Source: Curvibacter lanceolatus ATCC 14669 (lineage in GTDB: Bacteria; Pseudomonadota; Gammaproteobacteria; Burkholderiales; Burkholderiaceae_C). Taken from it: a stretch of DNA of 64,000 nucleotides. Below the pieces are notes generated by a model, which was given only the letters and a program-made list of their open reading frames with translations, had not been told where the DNA came from and ran no database searches. Position numbers and translations under genes: made by a program. The stretch is taken from positions 222,041-286,040 of the forward strand of contig NZ_KB906258.1 in NCBI RefSeq assembly GCF_000381265.1, read 5' to 3'. This document shows positions 27,630 through 35,343 of this stretch, in pieces (the stretch's first letter is position 1; every line of letters starts with the position of its first letter).

Positions 27630-27932
27630 ATGGAATTGACCCCCCGGGAAAAAGACAAGCTGCTCATCTTCACCGCCGCCCTGCTGGCCGAGCGCCGCAA
27701 GGCACGGGGCCTGAAGCTGAACTACCCCGAGGCGGTGGCCTACATCAGCGCCGCCGTGATGGAGGGCGCACGCGACGGCAAGACCGTGGCCCAGCTGATG
27801 AGCGAGGGTCGCACCCTGCTCAGCCGCGACGAGGTGATGGAGGGCATCCCCGAGATGATCCCGGACATCCAGGTCGAGGCCACCTTCCCTGACGGCACCA
27901 AGCTCGTCACCGTCCACCAGCCGATTCCATGA
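27630..27932 (+). CDS. ureA: Urease gamma subunit
   Basis: Smallest structural subunit of nickel urease (urea to ammonia and carbamate), 100 aa, the standard length. The start [14 protein letters not shown] and the NYPEAVAYI and [13 protein letters not shown] segments are textbook UreA. The ATG at 27630 gives this N-terminus. UreD, which commonly lies directly upstream of ureA in Betaproteobacteria, is not there; instead a metallophosphoesterase runs the other way. A 197-nt gap holding a repeat-like GC-rich element separates it from ureB, which is unusual because ureA and ureB normally almost touch. Confidence 0.97.
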   Translation: MELTPREKDKLLIFTAALLAERRKARGLKLNYPEAVAYISAAVMEGARDGKTVAQLMSEGRTLLSRDEVMEGIPEMIPDIQVEATFPDGTKLVTVHQPIP

Positions 27933-28035
27933 CCCCCCCTGAGTCGCCTGCGGCGCCTTCCCCCCGAGGGGGACGACACCAGCGGCCTGGCAAAGCCAGC
28001 ACCGCGGCGTCTGCTGGCATGGCTTGCTCCGCAGC
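27931..28035. repeat. GC-rich intergenic element between ureA and ureB
   Basis: The stretch contains CCCCCGAGGGGG-type symmetry near 27961-27972 and GGCCTGGCAAAGCCAGC-type pairing near 27984-28000. From memory, sequences of the form cccctgagtcgc...cccccgaggggg...agcggcctggcaaagccg recur as intergenic repeats in Comamonadaceae-like genomes. Its insertion splits the ureA-ureB junction. Only this copy is visible in the window, so family membership is recalled rather than shown. Confidence 0.5.
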
Positions 28036-28129
28036 CACCGGACTGTTGTGGGCGCGCCAGTGGCTCAGGACATCAGGCCTTCCGCAGCACTGCGGCTGAC
28101 TTCAAAAACAGCGACAGGAGAACCACCCC

Positions 28130-28435
28130 ATGATTCCCGGCGAACTGATCATCGACGAGGGCGAGCACGCCCTGAACACCGACCGCCCCACCGTGACCCT
28201 GCTGGTGCGCAACACCGGCGACCGGCCGATCCAGGTGGGCTCGCACTACCACTTTGCCGAAACCAATGCGGCGCTCGGCTTTGACCGCGCGGCCGCGCGC
28301 GGCATGCGGCTGAACATCGCCTCGGGCACGGCCGTGCGCTTCGAGCCGGGGCAGGAGCGCACCGTCGAGCTGGTCGCGGTGTCGGGCAGCCGCCACATCT
28401 ACGGTTTTCGCGGCCTGGTGCAGGGCGCCCTCTGA
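28130..28435 (+). CDS. ureB: Urease beta subunit
   Basis: Structural beta subunit of urease, 101 aa. The family-typical MIPGELI start and the [18 protein letters not shown] segment are present, as is the C-terminal [19 protein letters not shown] site lies just upstream of the ATG. It assembles with UreA and UreC into the (ABC)3 apoenzyme in the cytoplasm. ureC starts 23 nt after the stop. Confidence 0.97.
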   Translation: MIPGELIIDEGEHALNTDRPTVTLLVRNTGDRPIQVGSHYHFAETNAALGFDRAAARGMRLNIASGTAVRFEPGQERTVELVAVSGSRHIYGFRGLVQGAL

Positions 28436-28458
28436 ACCCCGCAGGCAAAGGACACACC

Positions 28459-30177
28459 ATGAGTTCCATTTCACGCCGCGCCTACGCGGAAATGTTCGGC
28501 CCCACCACGGGTGACCGCATCCGACTGGCCGACACCGACCTGATCATCGAGATCGAACACGACCACACCCTGGCCGCTGGCAGCTATGGCGAAGAGGTGA
28601 AGTTCGGCGGTGGCAAGACCATCCGCGACGGCATGGCGCAAAGCCAGCGCGCCCGCGCCGAAGGCGCCGTCGACACCGTGCTGACCAATGCCGTGATCCT
28701 GGACCACTGGGGCGTGGTGAAGGCCGACATCGGTCTGAAGAACGGCCGCATCGTGAAGATCGGCAAGGCCGGCAACCCCGACACCCAGCCCGGGGTGGAC
28801 ATCATCATCGGCCCGGGCACCGAAGTGATCAGCTGCGAAGGCAAGATCGTCACCGCCGGCGGCATCGACACCCACATCCACTTCATCGCGCCGCAGCAGA
28901 TCGAAGAAGCCCTCTGCAGCGGCATCACCACCATGATCGGGGGCGGCACCGGCCCGGCCACGGGCACCTTTGCCACCACCTGCACGCCCGGCCCCTGGAA
29001 CATCGAACGCATGATGCAGGCGGCCGACGCCTTTCCGATGAACCTGGGTTTTCTGGGCAAGGGCAATGCCAGCCTGCCCACCGCGCTGCACGAGCAGATC
29101 GATGCCGGCGCCATCGGCCTGAAGCTGCACGAAGACTGGGGCACCACGCCCGCGGCCATCGACAACTGCCTGAACGTGGCCGAGCTGACCGACACCCAGG
29201 TGGCCATCCACACCGACACGCTCAATGAATCGGGCTTTGTCGAGGACACGGTGGCCGCCTTCAAGGGCCGCACCATCCACACCTTCCACACCGAAGGCGC
29301 GGGCGGCGGCCACGCCCCCGACATCCTGCGCGTGGTGGGCGAGGCCAATGTGTTGCCCTCGTCGACCAACCCGACGCGGCCCTACACCATCAACACGCTG
29401 GACGAGCACGTGGACATGCTGATGGTGTGCCACCACCTGCACGCCAACATCGCCGAAGACCTGGCCTTTGCGGAAAGCCGCATCCGCAAGGAGACCATCG
29501 CCGCCGAGGACATCCTGCACGACCTGGGGGCCATCAGCATGTTCAGCTCGGACAGCCAGGCCATGGGCCGGGTGGGCGAGGTGATCCTGCGCTGCTGGCA
29601 GACCGCGCACAAGATGAAGCAGCAGCGCGGCAAGCTGCCCGCCGACACGGCGCGCAATGACAACTACCGGGCCCGGCGCTACATCGCCAAATACACCATC
29701 AACCCGGCGATTGCGCACGGCATCGGCCACATCGTGGGCAGCATCGAGGAAGGCAAATGGGCCGACCTGGTGATCTGGAACCCGGCCTTCTTCGGCGTGA
29801 AGCCCTCGCTGATCCTCAAGGGCGGCTTCATCGCCATGGCCGCCATGGGCGACCCCAACGCCAGCATCCCCACGCCCCAACCGGTGCATTACCGGCCCAT
29901 GTTCGGCGCCTTCGGCGGGGCCATCGCCAAGGGCTCGCTCACCTTTGTGTCGCAGGCCGGCATGGCGGCGGGCATCGACCAGCGCTACGGCCTGCACAAG
30001 ACCCTGGCCGAGGTGAAGAACATCCGCAACGTGGGCAAGAAGGACATGCTGCTCAACGACTATGCCCCGCGCATGGAAGTGGACGCCCAGACCTACGAGG
30101 TGCGCGCCGACGGCCAGTTGCTGACCTGCGAGCCCGCCACCAGCCTGCCGATGGCGCAGCGCTACTTCCTGTTCTGA
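28459..30177 (+). CDS. ureC: Urease alpha (catalytic) subunit
   Basis: Catalytic subunit of urease, 572 aa, the usual size. The active site carries two nickel ions: the HIH pair appears in [10 protein letters not shown], the carbamylated lysine in GLKLHEDWG (Lys222), further His ligands in AIHTDTLNE and [13 protein letters not shown], and the mobile flap in [22 protein letters not shown]. All are intact, so an active enzyme is expected once UreDEFG load nickel. It lies between ureB and ureE in a plus-strand operon. Confidence 0.98.
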   Translation: MSSISRRAYAEMFGPTTGDRIRLADTDLIIEIEHDHTLAAGSYGEEVKFGGGKTIRDGMAQSQRARAEGAVDTVLTNAVILDHWGVVKADIGLKNGRIVKIGKAGNPDTQPGVDIIIGPGTEVISCEGKIVTAGGIDTHIHFIAPQQIEEALCSGITTMIGGGTGPATGTFATTCTPGPWNIERMMQAADAFPMNLGFLGKGNASLPTALHEQIDAGAIGLKLHEDWGTTPAAIDNCLNVAELTDTQVAIHTDTLNESGFVEDTVAAFKGRTIHTFHTEGAGGGHAPDILRVVGEANVLPSSTNPTRPYTINTLDEHVDMLMVCHHLHANIAEDLAFAESRIRKETIAAEDILHDLGAISMFSSDSQAMGRVGEVILRCWQTAHKMKQQRGKLPADTARNDNYRARRYIAKYTINPAIAHGIGHIVGSIEEGKWADLVIWNPAFFGVKPSLILKGGFIAMAAMGDPNASIPTPQPVHYRPMFGAFGGAIAKGSLTFVSQAGMAAGIDQRYGLHKTLAEVKNIRNVGKKDMLLNDYAPRMEVDAQTYEVRADGQLLTCEPATSLPMAQRYFLF

Positions 30178-30276
30178 GCGCGTGCCGATCTTCTGAGACC
30201 CGGCTGCCCCCAGGGCCGGGGCCGAGGCGTTAAAGTTTCGGCCCCCGTTCTCACTTTCCCGTCTGGATTGCCGACC

Positions 30277-31050
30277 ATGCTGCAGATCTCCAAAATCATC
30301 CCCGGTGGCCAGGGCCTGGCCCCCGTGCTGCTCAAGCGCGCCCACAGCCTCGAACTGGACTGGGACGTGCGCCAGAAAAGCCGCTTCGACGCCACCGACT
30401 CGGGCGGGCGCCACCTGGGCGTGTTCCTGCCGCGCGGCACCACGGTGCGCGGTGGCGACGTGCTGGTGGCCGAAGACGGCTCGCTGGTGCGCGTGATCGC
30501 GGCCCCTCAGCCCGTGCTGCGCATCACCCCCTGCAGCAGCCACGGCAGCCCCTTCGACCTGGTGCGGGCCGCCTACCACCTGGGCAACCGCCACGTGCCG
30601 ATCGAGCTCAAGCCCGATCATCTGAAGATCGAGCCCGACCACGTGCTGGCCGACATGCTGCGCAGCATGCACCTGATCGTGAACGCGGTGGACGAATCGT
30701 TCGAGCCCGAATCGGGCGCCTACGGCGACCACGGCGGGCACCACCACGGGCATGGACACGAGCACGGCCATGAGCACCACGATCATGAGCACCACGATCA
30801 TGAGCACCACGACCACGGTCACAAGCACGCGGCCCACGAACCCGGCCCCGGCGCCCCGCACGAGCACACGCAGGACTGCGGCCACGACCATGCACATGAC
30901 CATGCACACGACCATGGGCACGAACACCAGCACGGGCATCAGCACACCCACACGCACGATCACAACCACGATCACCCGCACGACCACGGCCATGAACACG
31001 GCCCGGGCTGCGACCACGACCACGACCACGACCATGGGCACCGGCACTGA
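30277..31050 (+). CDS. ureE: Urease nickel metallochaperone UreE with extended His-rich tail
   Basis: Nickel carrier for urease maturation, 257 aa; typical UreE proteins are about 150-190 aa. Residues 1-150 are the normal peptide-binding and metal-binding domains (start [21 protein letters not shown] and [10 protein letters not shown] match the metal-binding core). The remaining ~105 residues are a His/Asp/Glu-rich tail with, by my count, about 48 His, including repeated EHHDH and DHDH units and two Cys. The tail likely stores or buffers nickel. It is encoded partly by 15-bp tandem repeats. ATG 30277 is preferred to TTG 30268. The end overlaps ureF by 17 nt. Confidence 0.95.
   Translation: MLQISKIIPGGQGLAPVLLKRAHSLELDWDVRQKSRFDATDSGGRHLGVFLPRGTTVRGGDVLVAEDGSLVRVIAAPQPVLRITPCSSHGSPFDLVRAAYHLGNRHVPIELKPDHLKIEPDHVLADMLRSMHLIVNAVDESFEPESGAYGDHGGHHHGHGHEHGHEHHDHEHHDHEHHDHGHKHAAHEPGPGAPHEHTQDCGHDHAHDHAHDHGHEHQHGHQHTHTHDHNHDHPHDHGHEHGPGCDHDHDHDHGHRH
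30772..30816 (+). repeat. 15-bp tandem repeat coding the UreE His tail
   Basis: Three consecutive units of GAGCACCACGATCAT (the third ends GACCAC) encode Glu-His-His-Asp-His. Similar GACCATGCACAT-like units follow near 30886-30915. The 15-bp period keeps the frame, so slippage would lengthen or shorten the His tail without breaking the gene. Confidence 0.8.
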
Positions 31051-31744
31051 AGCCCCTGGCCCGGCCCTGCTCAGCCCCGGCACGGCCGGCCTGCTGTCGC
31101 TGATCTGGCTGGCCTCGCCAGCCCTGCCGGTGGGCGGCTTTTCTTACTCCGAGGGGCTGGAGGCCGCGGTCGAATGGGCCGGGGTCAGCAACGAAGCCAC
31201 GGCCGCCGACTGGCTGCTGGACCAGTTGCACCTGGGCCTGGCCCGCGGCGATCTGGCCGTGCTGGCGGCCAGCGTGCAGGCGCTGCGCGCCGACCGCCTG
31301 GACCGGCTGGCCGAACTCAACCAATGGGTGCTGCACACCCGCGAGACCAGCGAGCTGCGCCTGCAAAGCGTGCAGATGGGCCGCTCGCTGATCGACTGGC
31401 TGCGCAACCTGCAGCCCGCCCAAGCCGAACGCGTGCAAGGCCTGGGCCTGAGCTACCCGGTGGCCTTTGCCGCGGCCGCCGCCGGCAGCCCCGCCAGCGC
31501 CGCCGACATCTGCGCCGCCTATGCCTTTGGCTGGTGCGAGAACATGAGCCAGACCGCCATCAAGGCCGTGCCCCTGGGCCAGAGCGCGGGCCAGCGCATC
31601 CTGGCCCGGCTGGCGGCCGAGATCCCGGCCGCGGTGGCCGGGGCCATGGCCCTGGACGATGCGGGCCGCCAGGCCTTCACACCCAGGCTGGCCGTGCTGT
31701 CGGCCCGCCACGAAACCCAGTATTCCCGGCTTTTCAGAAGCTGA
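31034..31744 (+). CDS. ureF: Urease accessory protein UreF
   Basis: Part of the UreD-UreF-UreG complex that inserts nickel into urease, 236 aa. The conserved block [19 protein letters not shown] is near the N-terminus and [22 protein letters not shown] near the middle-to-end (read as two adjoining segments). The chosen ATG (31034) overlaps the ureE coding region by 17 nt. The upstream ORF extension is only a shadow of the His-rich tail, read as Thr/Met repeats. ureG starts 19 nt later. Its partner UreD is not in the window. Confidence 0.95.
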   Translation: MGTGTEAPGPALLSPGTAGLLSLIWLASPALPVGGFSYSEGLEAAVEWAGVSNEATAADWLLDQLHLGLARGDLAVLAASVQALRADRLDRLAELNQWVLHTRETSELRLQSVQMGRSLIDWLRNLQPAQAERVQGLGLSYPVAFAAAAAGSPASAADICAAYAFGWCENMSQTAIKAVPLGQSAGQRILARLAAEIPAAVAGAMALDDAGRQAFTPRLAVLSARHETQYSRLFRS

Positions 31745-31763
31745 ACCCCAACCGAGAGCCCTC

Positions 31764-32411
31764 ATGAGCACCGCCCTGCACCACATCCCCGGCCGCACCA
31801 AGAAACTTCCGCCCCTGCGCGTGGGCATCGGCGGGCCCGTCGGCTCGGGCAAGACCACCTTGCTCGAGATGCTGTGCAAGGCCATGAGCCCGCAGTACGA
31901 CCTGATCGCCATCACCAACGACATCTACACCAAGGAAGACCAGCGCCTGCTGACCGTCAGCGGCGCGCTGCCGGCCGAACGCATCCTGGGCGTGGAAACC
32001 GGCGGCTGCCCGCACACCGCCATCCGTGAAGACGCCTCGATCAACCTCGAAGCCATCGACCGCATGCTGGCGCAGTTCCCCGACGCCGACGTGGTGTTTG
32101 TCGAGTCGGGCGGCGACAACCTGGCCGCCACCTTCAGCCCCGAACTCAGCGACCTGACGATCTACGTGATCGACGTGGCCGCGGGCGAGAAGATCCCGCG
32201 CAAGGGGGGCCCCGGCATCACCAAGAGCGACCTGTTCGTGATCAACAAGACCGACCTGGCCCCCCATGTGGGCGCCGATCTGGCGGTGATGGAAGCCGAC
32301 ACCCAGCGCATGCGCGGCAAGAAGCCCTATGTGATGACCAACCTGAAGACCCTCAGCGGCCTGACCCAGGTGGTGGAGTTCATCGAGACCAAGGGCATGC
32401 TCAAGGCCTGA
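31764..32411 (+). CDS. ureG: Urease accessory GTPase UreG
   Basis: SIMIBI-class GTPase that drives nickel insertion into urease, 215 aa. The P-loop is GPVGSGKTT, the metal-binding CPH motif is in [15 protein letters not shown], and the guanine-specificity NKTD is present. All key residues are intact. The ATG at 31764 gives the standard N-terminus just before the P-loop strand; the longer ORF reads into ureF. Last gene of the urease operon, followed by a hairpin at 32426-32455. Confidence 0.97.
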   Translation: MSTALHHIPGRTKKLPPLRVGIGGPVGSGKTTLLEMLCKAMSPQYDLIAITNDIYTKEDQRLLTVSGALPAERILGVETGGCPHTAIREDASINLEAIDRMLAQFPDADVVFVESGGDNLAATFSPELSDLTIYVIDVAAGEKIPRKGGPGITKSDLFVINKTDLAPHVGADLAVMEADTQRMRGKKPYVMTNLKTLSGLTQVVEFIETKGMLKA

Positions 32412-32425
32412 GCCCCTCTGAACCT

Positions 32426-32455
32426 GCCCGACTCGCCCCTGACAGCCGAGCGGGC
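32426..32455 (+). terminator. Candidate terminator after ureG
   Basis: A 9-bp stem with one bulged A (32426-32435 with 32447-32455) and an 11-nt loop starts 14 nt past the ureG stop. There is no T-tract, so strength is uncertain. Confidence 0.45.
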
Positions 32456-32624
32456 GGAAAGCGGCCCCCCCCTGGCTCAGACCAGACCGAGTGCCCAGAC
32501 CGTGCCATAGTGCCCGAAAATGCGGTCTCGGAATCCAGGCCCTGGGTCTGAGTGCTTGTTTTTCAACGCCTCTCCTGATAGGTTCGTAACAATTCGTAAA
32601 TTACCCGATGCGACGAGAGGGGCT

Positions 32625-33047
32625 ATGTACATCCGACTGTTTGTGCTGATGATTTTGGTGGCGTTCAGCTATTACGCTGGCGTATCGCCCAACACCCGCA
32701 ACCACGGGTTCAACACCGTGGTGGCTTATTCGCTGCTGGTGTTTGGCCCTCTGCTCTACCTGCTGCCCAGTTACGAGGCCTTCAGAAGACGGCAACCCAA
32801 GCGCCTGAAGATCGCCCTGCTGAACATTTTTCTGGGCTGGACCGTGCTGGTCTGGGTGGCAGCCCTGGTGATGGCCGTCAAGAAACCCGAGGTGGCCTTG
32901 CCTGATGGTGAGGAAAGCGGGTACTTCGACAGTGAATTGCTGGTGCGCGGCTTCTCCCTGGCCAATTGCCCCGCCTGCGGCGAAAAGGTGAAAGAAGACG
33001 CCGTCAAGTGCAAGCACTGCGGCGCCAGCCTCACACCAGCCGTCTGA
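32625..33047 (+). CDS. Superinfection-immunity-like membrane protein with zinc ribbon
   Basis: 140-aa small membrane protein. An N-terminal helix (from MYIRLFVLM) and a two-helix block LLYLLPSYEAFRRR...NIFLGWTVLVWVAALVMAV match the Superinfection immunity domain (PF14373-like, named after phage T4 Imm). A C-terminal zinc ribbon follows (CPACGEKVKEDAVKCKHCG). Such genes are frequent in bacterial chromosomes away from phages, and the name does not prove a phage-defence role. The ATG at 32625 has GAGAGGGG upstream. It stands alone between the urease operon and a converging kinase whose stop is 2 nt away. Confidence 0.75.
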   Translation: MYIRLFVLMILVAFSYYAGVSPNTRNHGFNTVVAYSLLVFGPLLYLLPSYEAFRRRQPKRLKIALLNIFLGWTVLVWVAALVMAVKKPEVALPDGEESGYFDSELLVRGFSLANCPACGEKVKEDAVKCKHCGASLTPAV

Positions 33048-33049
33048 GC

Positions 33050-34135
33050 TCAGGCCCCACGGACCGGCGGCTCCCCACGCCGCGGCAGCCGCACCACGGC
33101 CAGCAAGCCGCCGCCATCAGGCCGGTTGCGCAACTGCAACTGCCCCTGGTGGCGCAGCGCGATGTCCCGCGCAATCGACAGCCCCAAACCCATCCCCCCC
33201 CGGTGCCGCTGGGCAGCCCCCTCCAGACGCACAAAGGGCTGCAGCACGCGCTCCAGTTCGGCCTCGGGCAGGCCCGGGCCATGGTCGCGCACCTCGATGC
33301 CGACCTCACGGCCATCGTCCCAGAGGAAGATCTCGGCCTGCACGCCGTAGCGGATCGCATTGCCCAGCAAGTTGCCCAGGCAACGCCGCAAGGCCAGCGG
33401 TTGCACCAGCAAGGCCCCGGCGCGCCCATGCACCGGCACCCAGTGCCCGCAGGCCTGCTGGTCGTCGGCCAGGCTGTCCACCAGCGCCTTGATGTCCAGC
33501 CACACCGGCGGCTCGGGCGCAGCCACGCCGCGCAGGTGGTCCAGCGTGGTGGTGATCAAGGCGTCCATCTCGGCAATGTCGCGCCGGAACAGGCTGCGGT
33601 CGGCGGCATCGTGCAGGCGCTCGGCGCGCAGGCGCAGCCGGGTGAGCGGGGTGCGCAGATCGTGCGACACCGAGGCCACCACCCGGTCGCGCTCCTGCAG
33701 GCGCTGCTGCAAGGTGGTCTGCAACTGATTGAAGACCCGGCTGGCCTCCCGGAACTCGGTGCTGCCGTCCTCCGGCAAGGGGGGGCGTTCCAGCCCCTGG
33801 CCCATGGCCCGGGCGGCCAGCACCAGGCGCTCGATCGGGGCGGCACAGCAGCGCGCCCCCACCCAGGCGGCCAACACGGCGGCCAGCAGCCCCAGCGCCC
33901 ACTCCAGCGCCCCCTGCCAGGACAGCGGCGGCGCCACCCACGCACTGGGCCCCTCCAGATCGAACACCCAGGCGTGCAAAGCCAGCAGCAAGGGCCCCAG
34001 CAGCAACTGCCCCACCACCGCCATGCCCACCATCACCCAGGCCAGGCGGCCGAACAGCGAGGCCGGCAGGCAGCGCCTGAGGCGGGCGCGCCAGCGCGAC
34101 GGCTGTAAAAAGGGCTGGAACACGAGGGTGAACAT
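33050..34135 (-). CDS. EnvZ-type sensor histidine kinase
   Basis: 362-aa inner-membrane kinase: two TM helices (residues ~30-55 and ~80-95) around a short periplasmic loop, HAMP-like region, HisKA with SVSHDLRTPLTRLRLR, and HATPase with NLLGNAIRYG, DHGPGLP and GGMGLGLSIAR. The periplasmic part is only ~25 residues, so it may sense within the membrane or with a partner. ATG 34135 is preferred over TTG 34150. It lies 24 nt downstream of its response regulator in the same operon. The signal is unknown. Confidence 0.9.
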   Translation of the reverse strand: MFTLVFQPFLQPSRWRARLRRCLPASLFGRLAWVMVGMAVVGQLLLGPLLLALHAWVFDLEGPSAWVAPPLSWQGALEWALGLLAAVLAAWVGARCCAAPIERLVLAARAMGQGLERPPLPEDGSTEFREASRVFNQLQTTLQQRLQERDRVVASVSHDLRTPLTRLRLRAERLHDAADRSLFRRDIAEMDALITTTLDHLRGVAAPEPPVWLDIKALVDSLADDQQACGHWVPVHGRAGALLVQPLALRRCLGNLLGNAIRYGVQAEIFLWDDGREVGIEVRDHGPGLPEAELERVLQPFVRLEGAAQRHRGGMGLGLSIARDIALRHQGQLQLRNRPDGGGLLAVVRLPRRGEPPVRGA

Positions 34136-34159
34136 GGCGCGCCTGTACAACGGGTGGGT

Positions 34160-34885
34160 TCAGGGCTGCCAGCCCATGCGGCCCTGCACGTTGCGCACAT
34201 TGAACAGGTAGCCGGCCCCGCGCACGGTCTTGATGAAACGCGGCTCGCGCGGGTCGTCCCCCAGCTTCTGGCGCAGGCGCGACACCAGCAGGTCGATGCT
34301 GCGCTCGAACACCTCCATCGAGCGGCCACGCGCATCCTCCATCAACTGGTCACGGCTGCAGATGCGCCGCGGCATCGACAAAAAGGTGCACAGCAGCCTG
34401 AATTCGGCATTCGACAAGGGGGTGACCACCCCCTCGGGCGTGATCAGGTGGCGCGCCATGCGGTGCAGCTGCCAGCCGTCAAAGTGCACCACCTCGGACT
34501 CCTCGGGCGGTGGCGCCTGGCCGCTGGTGATGCGGCGCAACACGGTCTGGATGCGGGCCACCAGCTCACGCGGCTCGAAGGGCTTGCTCATGTAATCGTC
34601 GGCCCCCATCTCGAGCCCGATCACGCGGTCGTAAGGGTCGCCCCGGGCGGTGAGCATGATGATCGGGATGCGCGAGCGCGAGCGCAACTCGCGCGCGAGG
34701 GCCAGGCCATCGGTGCCGGGCAGCATCACGTCCAGCACCACCAGATCGACAGGCTGCGCCGCCAAGACCATGCGCATGGAGTCGGCATCGCGCGCCGTGT
34801 GGGCCGTGAAACCGAAGCGCGACAGGTATTGGGCCAGCAGTTGGGTGATGTCTGCATCATCGTCCACCACGAGGATGTGTTGCAT
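34160..34885 (-). CDS. OmpR-family response regulator
   Basis: 241-aa regulator: receiver with VVDDDAD pocket, phosphoacceptor in VVLDVMLPGTDG, and YMSKPF Lys, then a C-terminal winged helix (SNAEFRLLCTFL; RSIDLLVSRLRQKLGDDP; IKTVRGAGYLF), all standard for OmpR/PhoB proteins. First gene of a two-gene operon with the EnvZ-type kinase. ATG 34885 is preferred over TTG 34891. A TGTAAGCA palindrome about 107-124 bp upstream is a candidate binding site. Genes controlled are not known. Confidence 0.92.
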   Translation of the reverse strand: MQHILVVDDDADITQLLAQYLSRFGFTAHTARDADSMRMVLAAQPVDLVVLDVMLPGTDGLALARELRSRSRIPIIMLTARGDPYDRVIGLEMGADDYMSKPFEPRELVARIQTVLRRITSGQAPPPEESEVVHFDGWQLHRMARHLITPEGVVTPLSNAEFRLLCTFLSMPRRICSRDQLMEDARGRSMEVFERSIDLLVSRLRQKLGDDPREPRFIKTVRGAGYLFNVRNVQGRMGWQP

Positions 34886-34991
34886 GGGCAATCGAGAGCG
34901 AAAGACGCCGAAGTCTACGCACCGCCACCCCCCTCAAAGCCACTCAAATAGACCCTGAATACCCCGCTGTTCCAGCCTTAGAAACGTGGTT

Positions 34992-35009
34992 TGTAAGCAT
35001 CTGCTTACA
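34992..35009. promoter_or_regulatory. Palindrome TGTAAGCA-N2-TGCTTACA
   Basis: Perfect 8-bp inverted arms with a 2-bp spacer lie between the OmpR-type regulator and tRNA-Ser. Position upstream of the regulator gene suggests a binding site, perhaps for autoregulation. The symmetric form is less typical of OmpR-type direct repeats, so another regulator is possible. Confidence 0.45.
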
Positions 35010-35149
35010 GTCCTGACATACCCCGCGTACCGCAGGCGCAGACAGTTGAAAGACCTGTGTCTGGCCGATCCACAGCCCCGCTTCGATGCCCGGCTTGACC
35101 CCGCCTCAGCCCAAATCGAGCCCCAAGGCCGGCTACAATGCGCGGCGAA

Positions 35150-35237
35150 GGAAGTGTGGCAGAGTGGTCGATTGCACCGGTCTTGAAAACCGGCGGCCCG
35201 AAAGGGTCCGTGAGTTCGAATCTCACCGCTTCCGCCA
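35150..35237 (+). tRNA. tRNA-Ser (anticodon UGA)
   Basis: A full class II tRNA can be folded: acceptor GGAAGTG with CGCTTCC, anticodon stem CCGGT/ACCGG around loop CTTGAAA (anticodon at 35184-35186), long variable arm, and T-arm with TTCGAAT. The encoded CCA ends at 35237. A strong terminator follows. Confidence 0.97.
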
Positions 35238-35243
35238 GTTACC

Positions 35244-35280
35244 CGCCCAAGTTGTTTCGGCAACTTGGGCGTTTTCTTTT
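35244..35280 (+). terminator. Intrinsic terminator after tRNA-Ser
   Basis: A perfect 11-bp stem (35244-35254 with 35261-35271) with a 6-nt loop is followed by a T-rich tract (35272-35280). This is the clearest factor-independent terminator in the window. Confidence 0.92.
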
Positions 35281-35343
35281 GGGGTCCCGGAAATGGGCTT
35301 CGGCAGGCAAAGGCCGGCTGGAGCCCCCCCCGCGTACCACCCC

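Noticed and set aside
30752-31033. N-terminal extension of ureF with Thr/Met repeats
   Set aside because: This is the second frame of the UreE His-rich repeat region. UreF proper starts at the ATG at 31034, just ahead of its conserved block.
30772-31040. Possible CRISPR-like or satellite array
   Set aside because: The repeats are short, contiguous and in frame with the UreE His tail; there are no spacers.
32625-33047. Prophage remnant suggested by the superinfection-immunity name
   Set aside because: No integrase, capsid, lysis or attachment-site features flank it; neighbours are urease and a two-component system.
35150-35237. tRNA-Ser as an integration site for a genomic island
   Set aside because: No integrase follows and I saw no duplicated tRNA 3' end downstream; an intrinsic terminator and ordinary enzyme genes follow it.
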